Both the position numbers and the translations under genes were made by a program. Of a DNA stretch of 24,815 bases, positions 1-6,834 are shown one piece after another (positions within the stretch are counted from its first letter, which is position 1; each line of letters starts with the position of its first letter). The notes below the pieces were generated by a model that had not been told where the DNA came from, made no database searches, and saw only the letters and a program-made list of their open reading frames with translations. The DNA comes from a virus, in the IMG/VR virus record IMGVR_UViG_3300005936_000016, positions 1 to 24,815 of that record. One strand, written 5' to 3'.

Positions 1-125
1 AATTTGATATAACTCAGAAGGTTTGATTAACGCGACATTTCCCGATTTAGCTTGATATACCCTGATTTCCAAGGGTTTACGGCCCGAACGCCGACAGCGA
101 GGAGGTTTGAGCAACTTCCGGCTTA
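1..125. other. Non-coding left edge with short direct repeats; possible prophage-end region
   Basis: This stretch lies beyond the last gene of the leftward operon and is visibly more AT-rich than the rest. It holds two copies of TTGATATA (4-11 and 52-59) and copies of a GAGGTTTGAGCAACT-type repeat (102-116, with a diverged relative at 17-31). A perfect second copy sits inside the adjacent gene at 142-156. Repeated short sites next to the outermost early gene would fit transposase-binding sites at a Mu-like phage end. The phage terminus and host junction cannot be located from this window, so that role is a guess. Confidence 0.3.
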
Positions 126-156
126 TCAGGGCCGATAATCAGAGGTTTGAGCAACT
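102..156. repeat. 15-bp direct repeat, two perfect copies 40 bp apart
   Basis: GAGGTTTGAGCAACT occurs at 102-116 and again, identical, at 142-156. A degenerate third copy lies at 17-31. The second copy overlaps the 3' end of the GemA-like gene. The function is unknown; a transposase or regulator binding site is possible. Confidence 0.6.
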
Positions 157-620
157 CTTTCGGTTCGCTGCACTTTCGTTGCAGCGCCTCTGAACCGGGA
201 ATGCAGGTCTCGGTTTTTTGACCGATTGACCGCGGTGGCGAGGAGTTTTGGCAGCTCCTCGGAATTTAGCTCGGGGTAGCTCTTTTTGAAAACGTCCTGG
301 GCAATGTCGTCCAGGTAAGGAATCGGAGCCCGCTCTTCGCACTTGAAACGGAGGCGGCGGCAACGGCCGGCTTCGATCTCTGCCTGGCGCTCGGATTCTG
401 TGGTTACGAAGTCCGGTCCCTCTGCGAGGATCCGGCGCATGAGGCGGAAGACGATGTCGAACTCCGCATGGCTCAGATCCTTGGCGCTGGCCGGACGGCC
501 GATCGCTACCTCGGTAACACGGTGCCGGAAATCGTCGCGGATGGGGGTGGCGATGCCCCACCGTTTCCAGATTTGCGACCAGAGACGGAAGTAGCCGCCG
601 AGTTCGTTCTTGCTGCTCAT
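126..620 (-). CDS. GemA-like (Mu gp16/DUF1018-like) small early protein
   Basis: This is the last gene of the leftward early operon and encodes 164 aa. Residues about 10-70 contain an aromatic, basic segment (FRLWSQIWKRWG) followed by SAKDLSHAEFDIVFRLMRRI. That resembles the 'S-x-x-x-L-(T/S)-x-x-E' helical region of Mu GemA/gp16-type proteins, which are implicated in modulating host and phage gene expression after infection. A second helical part (PYLDDIAQDVFKK) follows. It starts 3 bp after the stop of the upstream gene. The extreme C-terminus is encoded by a 15-bp repeat that may be a phage-end element. The family call rests on motif resemblance and operon position only. Confidence 0.45.
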   Translation of the reverse strand: MSSKNELGGYFRLWSQIWKRWGIATPIRDDFRHRVTEVAIGRPASAKDLSHAEFDIVFRLMRRILAEGPDFVTTESERQAEIEAGRCRRLRFKCEERAPIPYLDDIAQDVFKKSYPELNSEELPKLLATAVNRSKNRDLHSRFRGAATKVQRTERVAQTSDYRP

Positions 621-622
621 TT

Positions 623-952
623 CTATGCGTCTCGAATGATATTATCGCGTTCTTGCTGGGGGAGTGATGCCCACCACTCGCGCATTTCGTGTTGCGCGGG
701 GTGATCGTCCTCGTGCCATGAGGCTGGGAATGCGTTGGTTAGGTATTCGCCGTCGAGCGTCAACACCACAAGCGAGGTGCAGGGGCCGGAGGCATCTTCG
801 AAGTATCGAACGACGGTGCCCTCTTTCCGTGGCAATTTGGAATCCCAGTATACCTCGTTTTTATAGTAGAGACCATAGGGTCGAACGTATGCAAAAACTG
901 CGTTTTCGCAGTCCGCACGGAATCCATCAAAATCCATATTATTCGTGCTCAT
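623..952 (-). CDS. Hypothetical early protein (109 aa)
   Basis: The ORF begins at an ATG that overlaps the stop of the upstream winged-helix gene (ATGA, 949-952), so it is probably translationally coupled. No known domain was recognised. The protein is acidic and aromatic-rich, with a tryptophan pair near the C-terminus (REWWASLPQQERDNI) and no signal peptide or membrane segment. It lies among small accessory genes downstream of Gam, a place where Mu-like phages carry variable host-takeover genes. No function is assigned. Confidence 0.7.
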   Translation of the reverse strand: MSTNNMDFDGFRADCENAVFAYVRPYGLYYKNEVYWDSKLPRKEGTVVRYFEDASGPCTSLVVLTLDGEYLTNAFPASWHEDDHPAQHEMREWWASLPQQERDNIIRDA

Positions 953-1266
953 ATAGAGAGATATTGCTGGGAGTCCTTCGCTGCGCGGACCATGTCCTGG
1001 TAGTGGTCCATGGTTTGTTGGATGCTCGCTGCCCGATAGGTGCCGCTGTGCCCGTCGCGCTGGTCGGCCAGGACGACGAACCCAAGCTGGTAGAGTTCGG
1101 TCGTCCTGGGGCGGAGGGTCAGGATTGAGATGCCGCTACGTTCCGCCAGTTCCTCAGTCGTGCAAGGGCCGTGCTGTTGCCATGCCTCATACACGGTTTC
1201 GCGGAGGCCGGAAAGCCGGTCTTGGATATCCTGCCAGCTCGCGTTTCTGTAGTCGACGGGTTTCAT
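949..1266 (-). CDS. Winged-helix DNA-binding protein (105 aa)
   Basis: Residues about 22-80 read as a winged helix. The segment RETVYEAWQQHGPCTTEELAER gives helices 1 and 2, SGISILTLRPRTTELYQLG is the likely recognition helix, and FVVLADQRDGHSGTYRA forms the wing. This pattern is typical of MarR/replication-terminator-like wHTH proteins used as transcription factors. A partial Shine-Dalgarno sequence (AAGGA) lies about 8 nt before the ATG. The gene sits 3 bp after the preceding gene and overlaps the next by ATGA. A regulatory role in the early/middle switch is plausible; its target is unknown. Confidence 0.65.
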   Translation of the reverse strand: MKPVDYRNASWQDIQDRLSGLRETVYEAWQQHGPCTTEELAERSGISILTLRPRTTELYQLGFVVLADQRDGHSGTYRAASIQQTMDHYQDMVRAAKDSQQYLSI

Positions 1267-1269
1267 GGC

Positions 1270-1494
1270 TTAGTCCTTTATCCCCAGGACTTCTTTGCGG
1301 AGTTTGATGAGATCCAGGCCGGTAAGGGCAGCTGCCGATTCCGTGAGGAGCGAGAAGCTCTCGGTGCCATAGCCCATGCAAGCAGCTATATCCGGTTCGC
1401 GGTGAATACGCCGGAGTATATGGAAGATGGCTTTCTCCGCCTGCTTAGTTGGTGCCATATTCTCCATTTGCTTATTTTCAAGTAGCTCATCCAT
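1270..1494 (-). CDS. Hypothetical early protein (74 aa)
   Basis: The frame is open from 1524, but ATG 1494 is preferred. A full AAGGAGG Shine-Dalgarno lies 9 nt before it, and this start places the gene just after the Gam stop (1496) without overlap. The predicted protein (MDELLENKQMENMAPTKQ...) is helical, with no signal peptide, membrane segment or recognised domain. It is one of the few genes in the window with a perfect Shine-Dalgarno, so it may be well translated. Function unknown. Confidence 0.65.
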   Translation of the reverse strand: MDELLENKQMENMAPTKQAEKAIFHILRRIHREPDIAACMGYGTESFSLLTESAAALTGLDLIKLRKEVLGIKD

Positions 1495-1495
1495 C

Positions 1496-2029
1496 TTACG
1501 CGGCCTCCTTATTTTGCTTGGCATCGTCTTTGAGGAGTTGGGAGACTAGCTTGTCCACGTCGTCGTGGGCTGATTTTACCAGGGGGGCGTCGCTGTCCTC
1601 GGAGACGGTGAGACCTAGTTTGCGGGCTTCGGCCACGGAGAGTTTGTTGAGCGCGGCGCGGATGGGCTTTTCGTCAGTCTTTACGAGGTCGTCAAACCGT
1701 TCCGGATAGTGCTTGCGGATGGCTTTTACCAGGGCCTGTGCGTTGTCCCAGGAAACGGAGCCCTTTTGTTTTTGGAGTCCGAGTTTGATCCCGGCGAGCG
1801 TGATGGTGCGCGGCTTCGTGAATGCCTCGGGGTTGGCCTCGATGATGGCGATTAGACCGTCGCGGGTTTCGCGGGCACGGGAGGCAGCGTTGCGGATTCC
1901 GGGGAGGTAGCGGCGCTTGACCGCCTCTAATTCGGTGTGGAGATTCGCGACGCGATCGGAGAGAGTGTCGCGTTCGTGGGCGTGAGCCCGCGCGGCTGCG
2001 GTCAGTTGGGCTGTGAGTTCTTCGTTCAT
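1496..2029 (-). CDS. gam: Mu Gam-like host-nuclease inhibitor
   Basis: The 177-aa protein matches the Gam layout. An N-terminal helical/coiled region (residues 1-45) is followed by a middle section TRDGLIAIIEANPEAF-TKPRTITLAGIKLGLQKQKG. Then comes the SWDNAQALVKAIRKHYPE segment, a KPIRAALNKLSVAEARKLGL segment and a charged tail. Gam of Mu binds linear double-stranded DNA ends like bacterial Ku and blocks exonucleases, protecting phage DNA during transposition. The start overlaps the upstream stop by ATGA (2026-2029). Length and position after MuA and MuB agree with Mu. This is a confident family assignment from sequence pattern and synteny. Confidence 0.85.
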   Translation of the reverse strand: MNEELTAQLTAAARAHAHERDTLSDRVANLHTELEAVKRRYLPGIRNAASRARETRDGLIAIIEANPEAFTKPRTITLAGIKLGLQKQKGSVSWDNAQALVKAIRKHYPERFDDLVKTDEKPIRAALNKLSVAEARKLGLTVSEDSDAPLVKSAHDDVDKLVSQLLKDDAKQNKEAA

Positions 2030-2292
2030 TTTTTTATGGTGGTGTTTGTCGCGGCTAGGTCGTCGCGGATTTGTTTGAGAGTCTTGCCGAGGTCGTCGAC
2101 TTTGTTGCGGTGCTTGCGGAGGCGCTCTAGCATTTCGTCGGCGGTGTTGATGGTTTGGCGTCGCAGCATGAGGCCGAACTCCTTGAACCCGGCGTTCAGG
2201 GCGGCGGCATCGGTGGCCAACAGGTGGAGCTCGGAGGAGAGCCGAACGGCTTTGGCGCGTAGTTCCGGGGGCGCTGGAGGGTGGTCGCTCAT
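2026..2292 (-). CDS. Small coiled-coil protein (88 aa) upstream of gam
   Basis: The frame is open to 2394, but ATG 2292 is chosen because it overlaps the upstream stop as ATGA (2289-2292). Extending further would translate REP-like palindromes. The protein MSDHPPAPPELRAKAVRL... is almost entirely helical, with heptad-like hydrophobics through DEMLERLRKHRNKVDDLGKTLKQI, suggesting a coiled coil. It has no membrane segment. It ends in ATGA overlap with gam, so the two are translationally coupled. A role as a DNA-transaction accessory is guessed from position only. Confidence 0.65.
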   Translation of the reverse strand: MSDHPPAPPELRAKAVRLSSELHLLATDAAALNAGFKEFGLMLRRQTINTADEMLERLRKHRNKVDDLGKTLKQIRDDLAATNTTIKK

Positions 2293-2597
2293 CGGTGGTA
2301 AATCTGGATGGGGATGGGGCGGCGGGTTACGCCGGAGCAGAGGGTTTTTGGGGCAGGTGGAGGCGGCTTGCCTTTCCAGCCGCGCGGGCTCCACCCGCCG
2401 TGGGGATGGCGGCCCGGGAAGTCTGGCTGCGGGCGGTCATCCGCCTGGCGGCGGATGCTACTGGCTTGAGGCGCGGGGTCATCCGCCTCACGGCGGATGC
2501 TACGAAATCCCAGGAAAATCCCGAGGAGGCCGCCTATTATGATAGGTGCCATAATGTAGGCGGCGAGGATGAGGGTGTTTTGTAGGTCTGTGGTCAT
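2289..2597 (-). CDS. Small membrane protein with a REP-derived C-terminal tail (102 aa)
   Basis: Residues about 8-31 form one strongly hydrophobic helix (LILAAYIMAPIIIGGLLGIF), so this is a single-span inner-membrane protein. From residue 33 onward the sequence is low-complexity, arginine/proline-rich, and encoded almost wholly by palindromic repeats. SIRREADD (33-40) and SIRRQADD (47-54) are translations of two GTAG-type REP elements. The following part covers a further hairpin (2357-2394). The ORF overlaps muB by ATGA (2594-2597) and the next gene by ATGA (2289-2292), so its frame is preserved through the repeats. The core function is unknown; the tail is probably acquired. Confidence 0.6.
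   Translation of the reverse strand: MTTDLQNTLILAAYIMAPIIIGGLLGIFLGFRSIRREADDPAPQASSIRRQADDRPQPDFPGRHPHGGWSPRGWKGKPPPPAPKTLCSGVTRRPIPIQIYHR
2357..2394. repeat. Imperfect palindrome inside the membrane-protein ORF
   Basis: The arms GTGGAG+GCGGCT and AGCCGC+CTCCAC surround a 9-nt loop, with a 5-nt bulge in the right arm, and would form a long hairpin. It lies next to two GTAG-type REPs and is translated as part of the proline/tryptophan-rich tail of the 102-aa ORF. Confidence 0.6.
2436..2461 (-). repeat. GTAG-type REP palindrome, copy 1
   Basis: On the minus strand this reads GTAGCATCCGCC, a 4-nt loop, then GGCGGATGAC. Compared with copies at 6690, 10349 and 19024 the stem carries compensating changes (CCGCC/GGCGG instead of CGGTC/GACCG), which indicates that the hairpin is conserved. 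GTAG followed by a hairpin is the signature of REP sequences mobilised by REP-associated tyrosine transposases (RAYT). No RAYT gene is in this window. Confidence 0.8.
2478..2503 (-). repeat. GTAG-type REP palindrome, copy 2
   Basis: This has the same architecture as the copy at 2436-2461, with a different loop (GTGA rather than GCCA in minus-strand orientation). It is offset by exactly 42 bp, so both copies are read in the same frame and encode nearly the same octapeptide of the 102-aa membrane protein. Confidence 0.8.
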
Positions 2598-3637
2598 GAC
2601 TGGAGGGTTTCGAGTTTGCGGAGGGAGTCGTGGGAGCGGATGACTTGATCCCAGTCCATAGGCAGGTCTTTCCGGTGGCAGCGGCCTGCGGTCATCCGCA
2701 GGAGCATGAGCCAGACGCCGAGGGCCTGGTCGCGGATGACGTGGGTCTGCACCTCGAGGGCCTCGCCTTCGGCGGGCGGGAGCGCGTAGGCGGCGGCGAA
2801 TGTTTCCAGGTCCGCTTTGGTGGGATGGTTGGGCAGCTGGAGGGCGCAGAGTCGGCGGCGGCTGAGCTGAGAGAGGACCCCCGATTGGCGACCGGTGTCG
2901 ATCTCATCGCGGAAGACATTTGTCGCGCTGATAACGAGGCCGCATTTGGTGCGGTCGTGTAGCTCGCGCAGAAACTCATAGATGACGGTGTTGTAGTCTC
3001 TGCCGTTTCGCTTCGAGGTCCGCATGGCCTGGTGTGCCTCGTCGATGATGAGGAGCATGCGGGAGTCGAAGGCCCGGATGATTCGGCGCTTGAGGTCGGA
3101 GGTGGTGAGGCGGGAGGAGATGCGGAGTTTGTCGGCCATCTCCCGCAGGAAGTCGGCTACGAGCCCGCCGGCTGGCATGGTGATCATAATGGTCTCACCG
3201 TGGTTATGGGTTTGCTGATACTGTTCGAGCGCGGTGGTTTTGCCGATCTGCGAGTCGCCAAAAATGAATGCGATGCGCTGGTAGACCAGGGCGTTTTCGC
3301 AGACCTGCCAAATCTGTTTGGAGAGGCGGGTCTCTATATAGGAGAGCGCGTCGGTCCCGGCGCGGGCGGCTACGGTTTGGCGTAGCTTGTCGATCTCGGC
3401 TGCGATGGAGGCTTTGCCCGCCTGGTGGCGACCGGTCCACACCTGGTAGAGAGTGTTGGCTTCGCGGCGGATCGCTTTGGCGGCCTCGTCGATTGTCCAT
3501 CCCTGGTCGAGCGCGTGAGAGTGCAGCCAGCGGATGGCTGAGCGCTGTTTGTCCGGCAGGTCGGAGGTGGCCTGATTCACGGTGTCGCCGGGGACGCTTA
3601 GGCTGGGTTGGTTGGGCTGTTGTTTTGCGGGTGTCAT
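2594..3637 (-). CDS. MuB-like AAA+ ATPase, transposition target-capture protein
   Basis: This 347-aa ATPase has a Walker A motif GDSQIGKTT (residues 127-135), a Walker B motif LLIIDE (195-200) followed by AHQA, and a sensor-type VISATN (235-240). An N-terminal HTH-like segment (residues about 36-70, DEAAKAIRREANTLYQVWTG) resembles the Mu B/IstB-class N-domain. MuB forms ATP-dependent filaments on target DNA, captures targets and stimulates MuA. The start lies 12 bp after the muA stop and lacks a Shine-Dalgarno sequence, with an A-rich leader instead. The stop overlaps the following gene by ATGA. The assignment is robust from motifs and synteny. Confidence 0.9.
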   Translation of the reverse strand: MTPAKQQPNQPSLSVPGDTVNQATSDLPDKQRSAIRWLHSHALDQGWTIDEAAKAIRREANTLYQVWTGRHQAGKASIAAEIDKLRQTVAARAGTDALSYIETRLSKQIWQVCENALVYQRIAFIFGDSQIGKTTALEQYQQTHNHGETIMITMPAGGLVADFLREMADKLRISSRLTTSDLKRRIIRAFDSRMLLIIDEAHQAMRTSKRNGRDYNTVIYEFLRELHDRTKCGLVISATNVFRDEIDTGRQSGVLSQLSRRRLCALQLPNHPTKADLETFAAAYALPPAEGEALEVQTHVIRDQALGVWLMLLRMTAGRCHRKDLPMDWDQVIRSHDSLRKLETLQS

Positions 3638-3648
3638 TTTTTTATCGA

Positions 3649-5868
3649 TTAGAAGAGGTCGATCTCGTCGTCCTCTTGATTTGGTTGGTTGCCACCTGTT
3701 TGGGCTGGCACGAAAAATTCATCTGGGTCGACGTCGCGGGCGCGGCGGTCCATGCGGCGTTCACGCTGTTTCTCACGGGCTTGCTCTTCGCGGGCTTTGG
3801 AAAATTCGCCAGCCACTCCTCCGCGTTCTTCTTCTGCGATGCGTAGGGCTTCTTCGTTATTCGCCAGGCGATTCGAGAAGCGGGACTCCTGATCGCCGAG
3901 GAAGCTGCGGACATGGTTGAGGCGGTCCTCTTGCCAGCGGTGCACTTCGCCGGCGCGTTTGCCGATCGCATCTGCGTCGGTGATGTCCGTGTTGCCTTTG
4001 CGCGGGAGGGTGGCGAGGTAGGATCCGGTTTTGCGATCTGCGATGACGCAATGCGTGTGATCGTCGGCGATGTAGGCGAGGACGGCGGCCTTTGCCCGGT
4101 CGTATTTACCGAGGCCCTCGACATCCGCGGGGCCGAAGAGCATCGTTTGCTCCTCGAGAGTGTGATCAGCGATGGAAATATTACCCTCGCGAAGAGTTGC
4201 GGGGCGCTTGTCCGCATAGAGGGCGTAAAGGGTATCCGGAGAGAGCTGAGACCACTGCTCTGCATAGGGTTTTCCGAGGCGCTGAAAGCGCTCTGCAGGG
4301 GCCTCCATGCGGGGATGCAGCTGGATGCCTGCACGATCCTCGGCGGGGATACTGACGAGAGCGGACTCCGGCCGCCAACGGCCTGCGGAGTCGCGCCACT
4401 CGAAGACGCGATCGAAGCCCTGGAGGCGGTGATCGGTGCGCCAGTTCAGCGCGTCGACGATTTCACCGACGACCTGGTTGACCTCATCGACAGTGAGGGT
4501 TGGGAAATTGAGTTGCTCGAACAGCGGCTGGTCTGGAGAGAGAGGGCCGTCGATCACTTTCTCGGCGCGCTTGATAAGGTCGGTGGTATATTTGATGCGT
4601 GCTGGCTGATCGCCGCGGGAGAGGTCGAAGCGGCGGCCCGTTGTTCCTTCGAGGTGATTGAGGTGAGTATGGAGCAGGCGGAAATAGGATTCGATCCAGC
4701 CTTTCATTCCGGGCCTCCCCCATTCTTCGGAGAATCCGCTCTTGAGGAGCTGCCCCCGGCCCATGCCGGTGTAGTCGGTTTTGAGACGGTCGCCGAGGAG
4801 TCGGAGGAAGGCTTCCTCGTCGGCACCGGTCAGCTTCCCCGTGGCCATTTCCATCAGCCATGTCATTTGGTATGGCGGTAAGCCCTTGGTTTGTAGAACC
4901 TCGAGAAATAGATGTCGCACGTCCGCACCATTGATGCTCATGCGGGTGCCTTCGGCGCGGCCCTTCTCGGTATCTTTGCCTCGAAGCGCTCGCCCCTTGA
5001 GACCATAGGCGAGGATGGTGCCGGTGCCCACGTCGAGCGCGAAGATCGCGTCGATATAGACGACCTGCCAACGGCCATCGACATACATCCGCGCCTGGAG
5101 GTCGAGCCGCACGTCGTCGATGGTGAGGAGCTGCATGGGGAGGAGCTTGGATCGATCGCGGAGGAGTTTTTCGCCCCACGAAGTCCGGAGGCGGTTTGTC
5201 TGCCCCTGGGCGGCTTGGCGTTGCGCTTTGGTTGGCAGAGCCTTTTTCACGTGGCGCCAGAGGTTGGGCCGACTCCAGCTGGGCGGGCGATCCGCCTTGC
5301 GGAGTATACGACCGCTCGGCACGGGAAGGCCGTGGGCCGGATACCACTCGCTCTTGCGACCGTAACCGGGGATTTCCTGATCGGCCATCCAATCGCGCAA
5401 CAATCTCGCGTGGCAGCCAGCCCAGGCATCGCCATTGCGGGTCGTCTCCGAGTAGAGGGTTACGAGGTGGGCGACAAACTCGCGGGAAAGGTCTTCGCCG
5501 CCGTTTGTGTATTGGCGGACCAAGACCCGCCAATCGCGGGGAGCGAAGCGATGTCCGCTCTTGCGCCCGTCGGAGCCAGGCTTTTGCCCACCCTTGCGCC
5601 AGAGATCGTATTTGGCGCGGATACGCCCGGGTGACATTCCACGAAGTTCGGGATACATTCCGCGGACTTCGCGGGAAACCCGGCTGGCCGTGTGCCCGAC
5701 CTTGCCGGGGCCTGCCTCGTCGAGACGGCGAAAGATGTCGAGATGCAGCAATACATAGCTACGCTCATCGCTGGGTAGACGGAGGAAAACCGCCCAATCG
5801 GGTGCCGCGATCTGGTCGCGCAAGGCGATATCTCCCATGCCGTCGATGACTGAGAGGGAGCCGCTCAT
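3649..5868 (-). CDS. MuA-like transposase
   Basis: The 739-aa protein is slightly longer than Mu A. N-terminal DNA-binding modules (about 30-240, basic) precede an RNase H-fold core. The first catalytic aspartate lies in LTIDDVRLDLQ (D251/D252) with the following strand FALDVGTGTILAYG. The last acidic residue is in GRPGMKGWIESYF (E393), matching the KxxxE motif of MuA. The middle acid seems to be E340 in TWLMEMATGKL rather than aspartate. The C-terminal region (about 640-739) is highly charged and helical, as in MuA domain III, which contacts MuB and ClpX. A perfect AAGGAGG lies 6 nt before the ATG, inside the end of the ParB-like gene, with which it also overlaps by ATGA. It catalyses strand transfer for integration and replication. 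Confidence 0.9.
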   Translation of the reverse strand: MSGSLSVIDGMGDIALRDQIAAPDWAVFLRLPSDERSYVLLHLDIFRRLDEAGPGKVGHTASRVSREVRGMYPELRGMSPGRIRAKYDLWRKGGQKPGSDGRKSGHRFAPRDWRVLVRQYTNGGEDLSREFVAHLVTLYSETTRNGDAWAGCHARLLRDWMADQEIPGYGRKSEWYPAHGLPVPSGRILRKADRPPSWSRPNLWRHVKKALPTKAQRQAAQGQTNRLRTSWGEKLLRDRSKLLPMQLLTIDDVRLDLQARMYVDGRWQVVYIDAIFALDVGTGTILAYGLKGRALRGKDTEKGRAEGTRMSINGADVRHLFLEVLQTKGLPPYQMTWLMEMATGKLTGADEEAFLRLLGDRLKTDYTGMGRGQLLKSGFSEEWGRPGMKGWIESYFRLLHTHLNHLEGTTGRRFDLSRGDQPARIKYTTDLIKRAEKVIDGPLSPDQPLFEQLNFPTLTVDEVNQVVGEIVDALNWRTDHRLQGFDRVFEWRDSAGRWRPESALVSIPAEDRAGIQLHPRMEAPAERFQRLGKPYAEQWSQLSPDTLYALYADKRPATLREGNISIADHTLEEQTMLFGPADVEGLGKYDRAKAAVLAYIADDHTHCVIADRKTGSYLATLPRKGNTDITDADAIGKRAGEVHRWQEDRLNHVRSFLGDQESRFSNRLANNEEALRIAEEERGGVAGEFSKAREEQAREKQRERRMDRRARDVDPDEFFVPAQTGGNQPNQEDDEIDLF

Positions 5869-6746
5869 ACCGAGCCTCCTTTGCGTATGTCGGCCTGGCC
5901 GCTCCGGATGGCCTTGGCGAGGCTGCGCATCTCTCGGGCTTCGTTGGCGAGCGCCTCGGCGGTAGACTCCAGCTCCTCGGCGGCCCGATCGGGTTCGGCG
6001 ATCATCTTCTCGCCGAAGAATTGATTAGTGCGGCAACGCTCGATCGAGCCGATATATTCGCTGAGGTCTGAGCGGAAAACATTCCAGAAATCGACTTGTC
6101 CACCGGGGGGCGTCTCGGGGAGTTTTCGGGATTTCCCGTCTCTGCCGACTCGGGAACTGGGGAAATTCCCCAGTTCCTCTCGTCGCGCCCCAACGGTCTT
6201 GTGATCAACCTTGCAAATATCCGAGATGGCCCGGTCGCTTTGGTCGGGCCATTTGGCGAGGGCGGCGGTTACGGCCTTGCGCTTGTCTGCGTTGGTGCGG
6301 CGGAGGCCGTGGGCGGCATTGGCCCCGCAAGCGTGGCGGAATGCGGCTTCGACCCCACCGGGGCGGACGATGGCGCGGACGGTCTTCCGACCGCGCATAC
6401 CCTGCTGGGCGAAGACGCGGTGCCAGCCATCGCCTATATAATAGGTGCCGGAGACGTCGGCGGCGAATAGCACGATGGGAGGCACGGCCGCCCCGGCCTC
6501 GTAGGCCTCGCGGAGATTGTCGATCTGATCGCCATCGCCGGCGCCTTCGCGGAGCTGGGTGGATCGGTCGTGGAGGACGATCTCGTCGAGGGGAATTTCC
6601 GATGGAGATGGCGAAGGGCTAATAGCGGATGGCGAATGGGGGTCGCTCTTGGTGTTGGGGCCTCTGGCGAACATGCCCTGGGCTGGCTGGTCATCGGTCT
6701 TGGCGACCGATGCTACGGGCGGTGTTTTTTTTGTTTTGGTGGGCAT
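5865..6746 (-). CDS. ParB/Srx-fold DNA-binding protein upstream of muA
   Basis: Residues about 50-120 form a ParB N-terminal-like domain. IPLDEIVLHDRS leads in, and YYIGDGWHRVFAQQ (GDGWHR at 105-110) corresponds to the ParB box I-x-D-G-x-x-R. A helix-turn-helix follows (SDRAISDICKVDHKTVGARREE, about 170-192), then a helical tail. ParB-like proteins bind and spread on DNA and use CTP in the classic family; here the gene replaces the Ner position of Mu. Residues 11-20 (VASVAKTDDQ) are encoded by a REP palindrome, and residues 38-50 are a Ser/Pro linker. It is preceded by an eight-unit octamer array instead of a Shine-Dalgarno, and overlaps muA by ATGA. Confidence 0.75.
   Translation of the reverse strand: MPTKTKKTPPVASVAKTDDQPAQGMFARGPNTKSDPHSPSAISPSPSPSEIPLDEIVLHDRSTQLREGAGDGDQIDNLREAYEAGAAVPPIVLFAADVSGTYYIGDGWHRVFAQQGMRGRKTVRAIVRPGGVEAAFRHACGANAAHGLRRTNADKRKAVTAALAKWPDQSDRAISDICKVDHKTVGARREELGNFPSSRVGRDGKSRKLPETPPGGQVDFWNVFRSDLSEYIGSIERCRTNQFFGEKMIAEPDRAAEELESTAEALANEAREMRSLAKAIRSGQADIRKGGSV
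6690..6717 (-). repeat. GTAG-type REP palindrome, copy 3, in the ParB-like ORF
   Basis: On the minus strand this reads GTAGCATCGGTC, loop, GACCGATGAC. It lies inside the first 20 codons of the ParB-like gene and is translated as VASVAKTDDQ. The stem sequence matches the copies at 10349 and 19024. Confidence 0.8.
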
Positions 6747-6750
6747 AAGG

Positions 6751-6814
6751 AGGAAGTTGGGAGGTTTAGACGTTGAGACGTTGAGAGGTTTAGAGGTTTA
6801 GAGGTTTAGAGGTT
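6751..6814 (-). repeat. Tandem octamer array (AACCTCTA)8 in the leader of the ParB-like gene
   Basis: Eight consecutive 8-bp units run from just before the start codon of the ParB-like gene. On the coding (minus) strand they vary around AACCTCTA, AACCTCTC and AACGTCTC. There is no purine-rich Shine-Dalgarno; the last bases before ATG are CCTCCTT. The same pyrimidine-rich, coding-strand-oriented array occurs before several plus-strand phage genes. Confidence 0.8.
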
Positions 6815-6834
6815 GGGGAACTTGAGGTTGTCGT

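Noticed and set aside
2295-2585. 96-aa plus-strand frame over the REP cluster
   Set aside because: It is produced by repeat DNA and has no initiation signal. The minus-strand membrane protein has ATGA coupling on both sides.
3642-5533. Long open frames antiparallel or out of frame across muA (for example at 3642-4334 and 4484-5533)
   Set aside because: They are composition shadows of the GC-rich muA coding frame: Arg/Pro-rich, no motifs, and incompatible with the clear MuA and MuB reading frames.
6747-6830. Tandem octamers as a CRISPR or iteron origin
   Set aside because: Units are only 8 bp with no spacers. The same unit occurs before many starts, always oriented with the gene, so neither a CRISPR array nor a plasmid-type origin fits.
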